NCBI GenBank assembly: GCA_016282215.1
Contig: JAEEKC010000111.1
Coordinates: forward strand, 1 to 39,773
DNA: 39,773 nt
Reading direction: 5' to 3'
Source: Lachnospiraceae bacterium
Lineage (GTDB): Bacteria > Bacillota > Clostridia > Lachnospirales > Lachnospiraceae
The first letter of the stretch is position 1, and the number at the start of each line of letters is the position of its first letter. The translations under genes and the position numbers were made by a program. The notes beneath the pieces are model-generated. The model ran no database searches. It saw nothing but the letters and a program-made list of their open reading frames with translations, and was not told the DNA's origin. Below are positions 23,963 to 31,866 of the stretch, piece after piece.

Positions 23963-23996
23963 CCGCTTCGGTTTTTCATACCGGACTTTACACTAC
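23963..23996 (-). promoter_or_regulatory. Leader motif copy 5 (946-residue gene)
   Basis: On the minus strand it starts GTAGTGTAAAGTCCGG, folds as CGGT-ATGAAAA-ACCG, and continues AAGCGGAGC. The conserved 5' half matches copies 1 and 2; the A-rich tail is diverged. The AAGGAGC ribosome binding site follows about 15 bases later. Confidence 0.7.
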
Positions 23997-24007
23997 CTCT
24001 CTTTGCC

Positions 24008-24036
24008 CGGCAGATCTATACTGTGATAGACTGCCG
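24008..24036. repeat. Inverted repeat upstream of motif copy 5
   Basis: CGGCAG-a-TCTAT-actgtg-ATAGA-CTGCCG is a near-perfect stem of about 11 bp. It has no T-tract. It could be an operator, an RNA hairpin at the 5' end of the leader, or part of a palindromic repeat with 24069-24124. Confidence 0.5.
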
Positions 24037-24068
24037 CGGTTTTTATCTGCGTTTCTGATCATAATACA

Positions 24069-24124
24069 GCCGGCAGCTGCATTCGGTTGCATGGCGCGGC
24101 TGAACTGTTACCCCTGCCGGCAGG
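24069..24124 (-). terminator. Palindrome-rich block after the kinase-DegV gene
   Basis: GCCGGCAG (24069-24076) pairs with CTGCCGGC (24114-24121), directly after the kinase stop codon, with CCTGCCGGCAGG palindromic on its own. There is no clear T-tract. Blocks AATACA and GGTTGCA inside 24061-24100 recur at 10004-10034 downstream of the EAL gene, which hints at a dispersed repeat. Confidence 0.35.
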
Positions 24125-26854
24125 TCAGGTATATAAAAACAGAAGGCCGAAGGTTCCCGCGCCGCTGTTTACCGCAATGGTAGGAGATGCCTTCTGGAAA
24201 ATGATCCTGTCAAAATCCATATGCCTTTCGATCTCTGCCTTGATGCTGTCAAGGTCATTCTGGGTCAGTCCCACATAAGTGACGAATAAAAGTCTTTTAT
24301 CAATCCTGTGGGGCATATCCAAAACGCCGGTGATATATCCTGCCCAGGCCCGCTCCCTGCTGCCGAAGAAGACGCGTCCCACCTTCATTTTGCCTTTTTT
24401 CATGACCAGAACCGGATGCAGCATAAACGCATTGGCGATCTTTGCCGTCTGCTCGCTCATCTGGCCTGTGGCAGCCAGGTGATCTAAGTTTGCGACAATA
24501 AAACTGGTATGGACTTTTTTCTTTAAGGTTTCCAGTTCTTTGGAAATCTGCTCAGCACTCTTTCCTTCCTGCGCCATTCTGGCAGCCGCGATCGCCACCA
24601 GCCCCTGGCCGCTGGAAAGCTGCTGCGAGTCCACCACGGTAATATTATCAAAGGACCGGGCGGCTTCTCTTGCCGGAATACAGCCGGAATCCTCAAGCTG
24701 CGCGGAAAGGGAAACATGGATCACATGGTTCGCGCTCTGCAGGCCTTTTGCAAAGAAACTTTCCAGTTCCGAAACAGTCGGCGGCACGGCCCGGATGCCG
24801 GAAGCATTTTTTTCCATATAGGAAAGCACGCCCTCCTGATCCAGTTCCAGCGCATCGCGGAACACGCCGTCTCTGGTTTTTACCATATGCGGGATCACGC
24901 CGATCTGATAGGATTCGAGCATCCACTTGGGAATATCCGCAATGCTTTCCGTTGTGACCAGCACCCTGGCTTTCTTGCCCTGCCTGTCGATCCAGCTTAA
25001 GCTTTCCTCTGTGATCTCCTTCTCTTCTTCATAGACCGTAACCAGGTCTTTGGGCAGGAGACGACGCACCTCGTTCTCTAAGTCCTCGCCGGTTACGGGC
25101 TTGACCAGATAACCGTCAAAGCCTTCTTTGGCATAAATTTCAGCGTTTTCTTTTCCCGCATTGGCCGTCAGCGCAACGACTGCGGTTTCCCGGTTCATGC
25201 CGCCGGTCTGCGAGCGGATCTTGTGGAAGCATTCGATACCGTCCATGCCGGGCATCAGGTGATCCATCAAAATCAGATGATAATATTGATTCAGTGTCTT
25301 TTCGAGAGCCTCCTGACCGGAAGAAGCCGTATCGATCCGGATTTTGGTATCCCGAAGGAGTTTGCCCACCACCAGAAGATTGGCGGAAGTATCATCCACA
25401 GCCAGGATCCTGGCATCCGGCGCTTCAAAGCTGCGGCGGTATCCGTGCTTTTTCTGTGTCAGATGACGTCCCTTGCCGCCCGGCTGCTGCACAGGCTCTT
25501 CATTGATGATCTTCTGGGGAATGTCAATGATAAACGTGGAACCTTCCGTATATACGCTGTTCACGGTGATGGTTCCGCCCATCAGATCCACAAACTGTTT
25601 GACAATGGAAAGACCGAGGCCGGTTCCTTCAATGTACCGGTTCTGATCTTCATCTTCCCGTTTAAAAGCCGTGAACAGATGGGGGATGTTCTCTTTTTTG
25701 ATACCGGTTCCCGTGTCCACAACGGTATAGATGATATGGGCCATGTCCTCGTCCGTCTTTTCCCACTGGAAAGACAGGGTGACTGACCCTTCCGGGGTAT
25801 ATTTGATCCCGTTGCCGACCACATTGACCAGAATCTGCTTGATGCGCACATCATCCCCGTAAAGCTCACTGGGAAAATCCGGTGCGATATTGATCCGGAA
25901 ATCCAGCCCCTTTTTCTTTGCCTGGAACCAGAACATTCCGGCGATATCGGAGAGCATCTCTCCTGTCTTGTATGGCGCCGGACTGATCTCCATCTGGCCG
26001 GATTCGATCTTGGACATATCCAGGATATCATTGATCAGATGCAACAGCATATTGCCGGCTGCCGCGATATTCTCGGAGTTCTCATTGATCTCAGGGGAAA
26101 CGTTTTCCCGCAGCGTCATCTCATTCAGACCGATAATGGTATTGATGGGAGTCCGGATCTCATGGGACATGTTGGAAAAGAACCGGTTCTGGGAGCGGCT
26201 CAGCCTTTCAATCTCCATATGCTGCCTGTTTTCCGCCAGCAGCTCTTTATTCAGACTGAATCTTGTATAGAGAAGCACCAGGCCCGAAACAACCTGCATC
26301 AGGGTAAAGGAAAAGAAATTAAAAAATGCATATTCCGATTCCCTGGTCTGCATGATCTGATCGATCTGGTACAGCCTTATGAACATCATCAAGTCAAAAC
26401 CAATTGCGATCAGAAGATAATTTAAAGGGTGTACATAGACACAGATGGGAACCAGCAGGGTGATCATCAGATAGGGTGTCGTATCGATCAGATCATTGAA
26501 GACTGCGTTGACCTGAACCAGGGAAAAGGACCAGCCGAACATGACGACCACCATCAGGGTATTGAGCAGATTCAAAACATGATATCTGCCTTCAAAATCA
26601 TTCACAACAAATCTGGCTATCGCCAGCCAGAGAATGGAGCTTACCACCAGAACAAGATAGACCATGCGATGATAAGGCAGACTGTTTAAAAACTCCTCAG
26701 GATCGGTATATGTCATGGCCAGCATCACCGCGCCGATCAAAAAGACTAAGATCACCACGATATGTGTCACACGAATGGTATTTTTCACTGCATATCTTGA
26801 AGTTTCCCTGTCTGTCTCAGACGGACGAAACAAAAACCGCAATATATCTTTCAT
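24125..26854 (-). CDS. Membrane hybrid histidine kinase fused to a DegV fatty-acid-binding domain
   Basis: This 909-residue protein has about six membrane helices (28-210), a HisKA domain with His231 in SHEIRTP, an ATPase domain (N box GNGIKYTPEG, DTGTGI, GTGLGLS), and a receiver with Asp531 in LILMDHLMPGMDG. Residues about 626-909 are a DegV/FakB fold: TTESIADIP, TVVDSQQLSSGQGL, LDHLAATGQMS and NSGAGTFGLLF. FakB proteins bind fatty acids for phosphorylation by FakA. The usual SGTYQSA-type lipid-head motif is altered here (SAQLEDSGC), so binding specificity or ability may differ. A sensor role for the DegV part is inference. It is the last gene of the signalling operon, 58 bases after the other kinase. 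Confidence 0.9.
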   Translation of the reverse strand: MKDILRFLFRPSETDRETSRYAVKNTIRVTHIVVILVFLIGAVMLAMTYTDPEEFLNSLPYHRMVYLVLVVSSILWLAIARFVVNDFEGRYHVLNLLNTLMVVVMFGWSFSLVQVNAVFNDLIDTTPYLMITLLVPICVYVHPLNYLLIAIGFDLMMFIRLYQIDQIMQTRESEYAFFNFFSFTLMQVVSGLVLLYTRFSLNKELLAENRQHMEIERLSRSQNRFFSNMSHEIRTPINTIIGLNEMTLRENVSPEINENSENIAAAGNMLLHLINDILDMSKIESGQMEISPAPYKTGEMLSDIAGMFWFQAKKKGLDFRINIAPDFPSELYGDDVRIKQILVNVVGNGIKYTPEGSVTLSFQWEKTDEDMAHIIYTVVDTGTGIKKENIPHLFTAFKREDEDQNRYIEGTGLGLSIVKQFVDLMGGTITVNSVYTEGSTFIIDIPQKIINEEPVQQPGGKGRHLTQKKHGYRRSFEAPDARILAVDDTSANLLVVGKLLRDTKIRIDTASSGQEALEKTLNQYYHLILMDHLMPGMDGIECFHKIRSQTGGMNRETAVVALTANAGKENAEIYAKEGFDGYLVKPVTGEDLENEVRRLLPKDLVTVYEEEKEITEESLSWIDRQGKKARVLVTTESIADIPKWMLESYQIGVIPHMVKTRDGVFRDALELDQEGVLSYMEKNASGIRAVPPTVSELESFFAKGLQSANHVIHVSLSAQLEDSGCIPAREAARSFDNITVVDSQQLSSGQGLVAIAAARMAQEGKSAEQISKELETLKKKVHTSFIVANLDHLAATGQMSEQTAKIANAFMLHPVLVMKKGKMKVGRVFFGSRERAWAGYITGVLDMPHRIDKRLLFVTYVGLTQNDLDSIKAEIERHMDFDRIIFQKASPTIAVNSGAGTFGLLFLYT

Positions 26855-26912
26855 AACTGATCCCCTAAACTGAATACTGATTCATCACCGCATTTTCCCA
26901 AACGCTTATTTG

Positions 26913-29627
26913 TTACTTGTCATCCTCCGGCATAAATTCAAAAATGCCGTCGTTCTCTGCGTGTGCTGATCCGGTGACACCGGCCGCGTCCTGCGGCTGC
27001 GAACCTGCACCGGCGTCCTGTTGACTTGCTGTGGCACCGCCGGCGCCATCATCGGCATCACCTGCTGTATCATTTTTTGCATCCCCTGTAATCCCAAGAT
27101 AAGCCGCAATCCCCTCCGTAGTATGGCGGTAACGTTCCATGACCGTCGCATGATGGTTGATCACGGAAGAGACATCCTCATTTTTTGCCGCTTCTTCCAA
27201 TAATCTTGCCTGCTCGGAAAGATCCGTGGCGCCGATCATTTTGGCAGTGCTCTTTAAAGCGTGGATGGTGATGCTGTAGTTCTTCATATCCTGCTTATCG
27301 ATACAAAGCGAAAGACTTGCCCTCTTCTTTTCGCTGTCAGAATAGAACTCCTTCAAAAGTGTCTCATAAAACTGTCTGTCATCCTGACTGTAATGCAGAC
27401 CCTTTTCCACATCGATCCCGAAGAATCGGAGCAGCTGATCCTTTGCCGTTATTTCGCCGCCGGACATCTGATCACCGCTAAAGCTTACCGGTTTCTCTTC
27501 CGTTGCCCAGTCAGTGGCCTTTTCCCTTTCGATCCCCAACACCTTCGGCACACGGATCTTCTCTTCCCTTGTCTTGGGTCTTTCATATGAGATCATGGAT
27601 TTCGGCAACGCTTTTTTCAGGACGCCTTCGAGCTCTTCCATTTCCACCGGCTTGCTGACAAAACCATCAAACCCCTCAGATATGAACATTTCTTTGGCCG
27701 TACTCACCGCATTGGCCGTCAGCGCCACAACGGGCAGATCTCTTCTGCCGGTTTCCGTGCGCAGCCGCTTCATAGCCTCAACGCCGTCCATTTCCGGCAT
27801 CATATGATCCATGAAAACAATATCAAAAACATGCTCCGTTGCAAGCTTTATCGCCTCACTGCCGGACTCGGCGCAGGTCACGGTCATGCCATATCTGGAA
27901 AAGATTCCCCTTGCCACCATCAGATTCATCGGCTCGTCATCTACCACGAGTGCACGGACGCCCTCGCAGCGAAGCGCGCCATCCTTGGTTTCTTTTGTAT
28001 GGATATCGGAATTTAAGATATTGATCACAGGGAAGCAGTAAAAGGGTTTTCTCATGACACGGACATGGGATCCTTTTGGCGGCACGAAATCATCATTTGC
28101 CACAACCACCACCAGGAGTTTTTCAGCAAGCCGCTCGAGATACTCTCTGTTTGCCTCATATTCCACATCTCCCACAAACAGGTGCGTCATCTTCACGCTA
28201 TCCACCAGCTTTTGAAGTTTGGCAATGGTTTCCACCCGGTGCATCTGCACCTTCAGGCCGGTCACGATATCCCGGATCATGGCATTATAAAACTCACGTA
28301 CACTGGGATTGGAGAATTTTTCGAAACGAAGATAGGTGCCGAGGATCAGTTTTTCACTGTTTCTGGCCTTCATGCAGACAGACGGATCCGCCACCTTCTG
28401 GGGAATGCTGATCCGGACCGTGGTTCCCTGTCCCGGATCGGATTCGAGCGTCACAAATCCCTTCATGGCCGTTACAAAACCATGCACGATGGACATGCCC
28501 AGGCCGAGTCCGTTGGAAGAACGGTTCCTGCCGGAATTGGCCTGATAAAAACCTTCATAGACGCGCTCGATCTCCCTAGGCGTCATTCCGATCCCGGTAT
28601 CCGTCACATCGATACACAGATTGATACCATAGTCTTCTTCAATGGGATAAAGACGAACATAGACACCGCCCTCTTTTGTATATTTCAGGCCGTTTACGAT
28701 CAGATGCCATAAGATCTTTTTTAATTTTCCGCCGTCTCCGTGCAGAACGGAAGGCAGCACGGGATCCACATCGATGACCAGCTCCAGATGATCCGGTTTG
28801 ACAGACCGAAGCTGTGACACCAGGTCGCTTAAGACAGAAGAAAGCATGTAGTCTTCTTCATTGACCACCAGATGCTCCATATTGATCTCGGAATAATCAA
28901 GGATATCACTGATCTGCTCTGCCACGCGTTTGCCTGCCGCTTCCATGGATAACAGATCCGTGCGGATGTCCTCGTCCTTTTCTTTTTCTATACAGACACG
29001 GGAAAGACCCATCACGGCATTCACGGGCGTACGGATCTCATGGGACATGTTGACAAGAAAATCATTCATGGTCTCCGTCGCCTGCGTCAGCACGCTGATC
29101 CTCTCATCCGTCCGCTGCAGCACCTGATTCCAGGTCTGCATGATGATCTTTGCCACATAGCCGATGATATACATGACCACGATATGCATCATTGTGCGGG
29201 ATACAAACAGGGAATCGACATCGCCCCCGGATTTTACGTAGGCAGCGATATCGTATGCGAAAGTAAGAAAGTAGGTGACCATGGCGAGATTGATCAGGGC
29301 CGGAATGCCCGTCAGGATAAAGATCACCAGAATGCCGCACATGACAACGGCCAGGTCATAGGTACTGGTGGTGTGAATGCCATAGAAAAAGGCAATGAGC
29401 ATCATGAGCAGGGAATACACCCACAGCCTTGCCATCTCAGGAACTTTCTGGTGGATATGAAGGATCCAACTCAAAACCAGCCCGCAGGCTATGGGGATCA
29501 GCGCCCAGGTCTCCCATTCCAGCAGCACGGTGATTGTCATCAAAGCGACAGAAAACAGCGTATAGACGATCAAGATCATCAAATGCGCTGTCTGAAACAG
29601 TTCATTTCTTCCTAAATCTTCCCTCAT
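26913..29627 (-). CDS. Membrane hybrid histidine kinase with receiver and HPt domains
   Basis: This 904-residue kinase has about five or six membrane helices (14-165) and a HisKA domain with His196 in SHEIRTP. The ATPase domain has DTGIGM and GLGLGMS. A degenerate receiver-like region spans about 420-540. A true receiver has Asp607 in IVFMDHMMPEMDG, and an HPt domain has His789 in HALKSTAKMIGA. This is a complete internal phosphorelay whose output partner is not in the window. The C-terminal 60 residues are Ala/Asp/Gly-rich and probably disordered. GAGGCG lies before the start. It sits 89 bases after the FliB-like gene. Confidence 0.92.
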   Translation of the reverse strand: MREDLGRNELFQTAHLMILIVYTLFSVALMTITVLLEWETWALIPIACGLVLSWILHIHQKVPEMARLWVYSLLMMLIAFFYGIHTTSTYDLAVVMCGILVIFILTGIPALINLAMVTYFLTFAYDIAAYVKSGGDVDSLFVSRTMMHIVVMYIIGYVAKIIMQTWNQVLQRTDERISVLTQATETMNDFLVNMSHEIRTPVNAVMGLSRVCIEKEKDEDIRTDLLSMEAAGKRVAEQISDILDYSEINMEHLVVNEEDYMLSSVLSDLVSQLRSVKPDHLELVIDVDPVLPSVLHGDGGKLKKILWHLIVNGLKYTKEGGVYVRLYPIEEDYGINLCIDVTDTGIGMTPREIERVYEGFYQANSGRNRSSNGLGLGMSIVHGFVTAMKGFVTLESDPGQGTTVRISIPQKVADPSVCMKARNSEKLILGTYLRFEKFSNPSVREFYNAMIRDIVTGLKVQMHRVETIAKLQKLVDSVKMTHLFVGDVEYEANREYLERLAEKLLVVVVANDDFVPPKGSHVRVMRKPFYCFPVINILNSDIHTKETKDGALRCEGVRALVVDDEPMNLMVARGIFSRYGMTVTCAESGSEAIKLATEHVFDIVFMDHMMPEMDGVEAMKRLRTETGRRDLPVVALTANAVSTAKEMFISEGFDGFVSKPVEMEELEGVLKKALPKSMISYERPKTREEKIRVPKVLGIEREKATDWATEEKPVSFSGDQMSGGEITAKDQLLRFFGIDVEKGLHYSQDDRQFYETLLKEFYSDSEKKRASLSLCIDKQDMKNYSITIHALKSTAKMIGATDLSEQARLLEEAAKNEDVSSVINHHATVMERYRHTTEGIAAYLGITGDAKNDTAGDADDGAGGATASQQDAGAGSQPQDAAGVTGSAHAENDGIFEFMPEDDK

Positions 29628-29716
29628 GAAAGCGCCTCGTTTTTTTCGTTCTTATCCCCCGACCGGAACCGGGAACTTTTGCGCCGCCCTGCATAATCCC
29701 CAATGCAGTCGTTCTC

Positions 29717-30742
29717 TTACGGATACAAATACGGCCGCAGCAGAGAATTCTCTCCATCCGGATATACTGCATCCTGTGCGGTATTCCGTACCTCTTTCAT
29801 CAAAGCCACATTGTGCATGGAGATCTCGAAGATCAGCCCGAAAATGTGTGCGCTAAAGATCATATCATCCAGATCGAAACTGCCTTTTTCATAAAACCGC
29901 GTCAGGCAGATCAGCTCTAAGAGATGAACGCTTCTGAAAACGGAGATCAGCGGTCCGTCGATATGTCCGTCCTGAATGGTATCGAGAAGTTGCCTGTGTG
30001 CAAAATAAGCCGCTGTCTTGCGCAGCCATTTTTTTGCCTCGGGGACTTTTTCATAAAACTCTGCGCGTATTTTTCCTGCCTGCGGCAAAATGGAACGCAG
30101 GGTGACAAACAGCTGCTGCGAAACGTCATGTCCTTCAAAATACAAAGCATCATCGAGGAGTTTTTCCATCTCCTTCGGCGATTCATAGCATCCGAAAAGA
30201 CTGTCATCAAAACTGCCGGCAACCAGCGCTTTCATCAGTCCGTCCCGGAATGCTAACAACCGCTCGGTCCTGACTCTTAATTCCTCGGAAACTTCAATAT
30301 CCGCCTCTTCCTCGGTGCGGATAAATACCGGAGCATCTCCCGGAGATGTATAGAGAAGCCTTGCCACCTCACTACAGGCGATCAGGATCCTGTCCTGCCT
30401 GTAATGTCCGGCCATAACCTCCTGCTCCCGCGGATAAATATCACAGATCTTGATCTGGGCTTTTTCACCGTCATGAAGCCTGACAGAACAAAGCGTATCC
30501 TCTGTCAGAAACGGACAGCGACCGTTGTCTTTCAGGCGGATAAACCAGTCACCGTTTTCTTCCTGAAAAATATTCTCCCGCAGATAATCACCAAACTCAC
30601 CCTCGTAGTTTAAATAAAACTCCGCAGTCTCCGGATCCATGGGCAGTACCCAGGCATAACAGCACACGTCGATACAGGTCGTGTTACCCGTACAGGTAAA
30701 ACTGTCATAATAATCCGGTCGCTCCCGTATGATCTTTGTCAT
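29717..30742 (-). CDS. FliB-like (lysine N-methylase family) Cys-rich protein
   Basis: This 341-residue protein matches the family annotated as flagellin lysine-N-methylase FliB. It has FTCTGNTTCIDVCC near the start (Cys17, 23, 27, 28), then GRCPFLTEDTLC (Cys76, 85), ICDIYPRE (Cys100) and CSEVARLL (Cys123). The conserved cysteines suggest a metal or iron-sulfur centre. No flagellin or flagellar gene is visible here, so the substrate may be another protein, perhaps in this operon. It overlaps the BMP gene by four bases (ATGA). Confidence 0.75.
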   Translation of the reverse strand: MTKIIRERPDYYDSFTCTGNTTCIDVCCYAWVLPMDPETAEFYLNYEGEFGDYLRENIFQEENGDWFIRLKDNGRCPFLTEDTLCSVRLHDGEKAQIKICDIYPREQEVMAGHYRQDRILIACSEVARLLYTSPGDAPVFIRTEEEADIEVSEELRVRTERLLAFRDGLMKALVAGSFDDSLFGCYESPKEMEKLLDDALYFEGHDVSQQLFVTLRSILPQAGKIRAEFYEKVPEAKKWLRKTAAYFAHRQLLDTIQDGHIDGPLISVFRSVHLLELICLTRFYEKGSFDLDDMIFSAHIFGLIFEISMHNVALMKEVRNTAQDAVYPDGENSLLRPYLYP

Positions 30743-31866
30743 TTTCCGCCTCCGATATTCTCTGTAAAACTCTCATATTCCTCTGCCGTCGCCGGCGCTG
30801 TGATCTGTCCGGATTTGATGGAATCTTCTACCAAAAGCACGGCATCATAGATCTCATCCCGATAGTTTTTATGCTCGGCCGGTATACCGACCGCCCCTTC
30901 TGTCAGACCAAGGCTTAAGACCGTGCCGCCCGTCTTTTCGCCCATGGCATAGGATTCCGACACCCTTTTTGCCGCCACATCCACATTTTTCATCGAACTG
31001 GTGAGCACATGCTCCGGTGCCAGATAAGACTGATCCCTGTCCGCGCCGATCACATAATGATCCGTATCCCTAGCCGCCTCGATCACGCCGGTTCCGCTGC
31101 CACCGGCCGCATGAAGGATGATATCACAGCCCTGCGCGTAAAGTTTCCTTGCGATCTCGTATCCTAAGTCCGGATCATCAAAACTGCCGGTATACTCTGC
31201 AAAAAACTCCACTTCTTTTCCGTAAATCCCGGCCGCATAAGCAGCGCCGCCCATAAAGCCGTAACGAAAACTGTCGACGGAATCGATCCGGCTGCCGCCC
31301 ACAAAACCAAGCTTTCCTGTTTTGGTCATGGCACCCGCGATATAGCCTGCCAGAAAAGAGGATTCCTGCGCCCTGAATGCAACGCCCGTAACATTGGCCG
31401 GCAGATCCGATGGCGAGCTGTCCACCAGCGCATACTGCGTACCGGGATTTTCCTTTGCACATGCAAAGAGGGCCTCCTGACAATTATAGCCGACGCCCCA
31501 GATCAGATCGCACCCTTCATCGGTCAGCTGCTGAAAATTTGCCGGAAGGTCATCCTTTTTTTCCGTTTCTGTATATCTTATCTTTGCACCGCTTCTGACG
31601 GAAAAATCCTGCAGTCCTTCCCAAACACCCTGATTAAAAGACGCGTCATTGATCCTGCCTTCATCGGTCACCATAGCGACTATCATCCCGGCTCCCGGAG
31701 TGCCTTCTAAAGGCTCTTCCTCTTCCTCGGCGCCCGCTTCTTCGTTTTCCCAGATCTGCATGACATGGATCTCATCCGTTTTACCGCAGCCGGAAAGAAG
31801 TCCTGTTATCAACAGCACGGACAAAAGCAGGACGATCATTCTTTTTATCCGATCAGCCCTCGTCAT
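30739..31866 (-). CDS. BMP-family substrate-binding lipoprotein
   Basis: This 375-residue protein has a lipobox (LLSGC, Cys27), then an acidic stretch (EEEEEP) and a BMP/PnrA-type periplasmic-binding domain: DASFNQGVWEGL, GVGYNCQEAL, SSFLAGYIAGAMTKTGKLGFVGG and GADRDQSYLAP. BMP proteins usually bind nucleosides and feed an ABC transporter; no permease or ATPase genes are adjacent. In this operon it more likely presents a ligand to a membrane sensor (inference). AAGGGG lies seven bases before the start, inside the end of the phosphatase gene (14-base overlap). Confidence 0.9.
   Translation of the reverse strand: MTRADRIKRMIVLLLSVLLITGLLSGCGKTDEIHVMQIWENEEAGAEEEEEPLEGTPGAGMIVAMVTDEGRINDASFNQGVWEGLQDFSVRSGAKIRYTETEKKDDLPANFQQLTDEGCDLIWGVGYNCQEALFACAKENPGTQYALVDSSPSDLPANVTGVAFRAQESSFLAGYIAGAMTKTGKLGFVGGSRIDSVDSFRYGFMGGAAYAAGIYGKEVEFFAEYTGSFDDPDLGYEIARKLYAQGCDIILHAAGGSGTGVIEAARDTDHYVIGADRDQSYLAPEHVLTSSMKNVDVAAKRVSESYAMGEKTGGTVLSLGLTEGAVGIPAEHKNYRDEIYDAVLLVEDSIKSGQITAPATAEEYESFTENIGGGK

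Noticed and set aside
12791..23996. Conserved upstream peptide in the leader motif (each copy has an in-frame ATGAA)
   Set aside because: The short peptides differ in length and sequence (MKIPSRKTN, MKNTKPKNK, MKY) and have no ribosome site, so coding is unlikely; RNA structure explains the pattern better.
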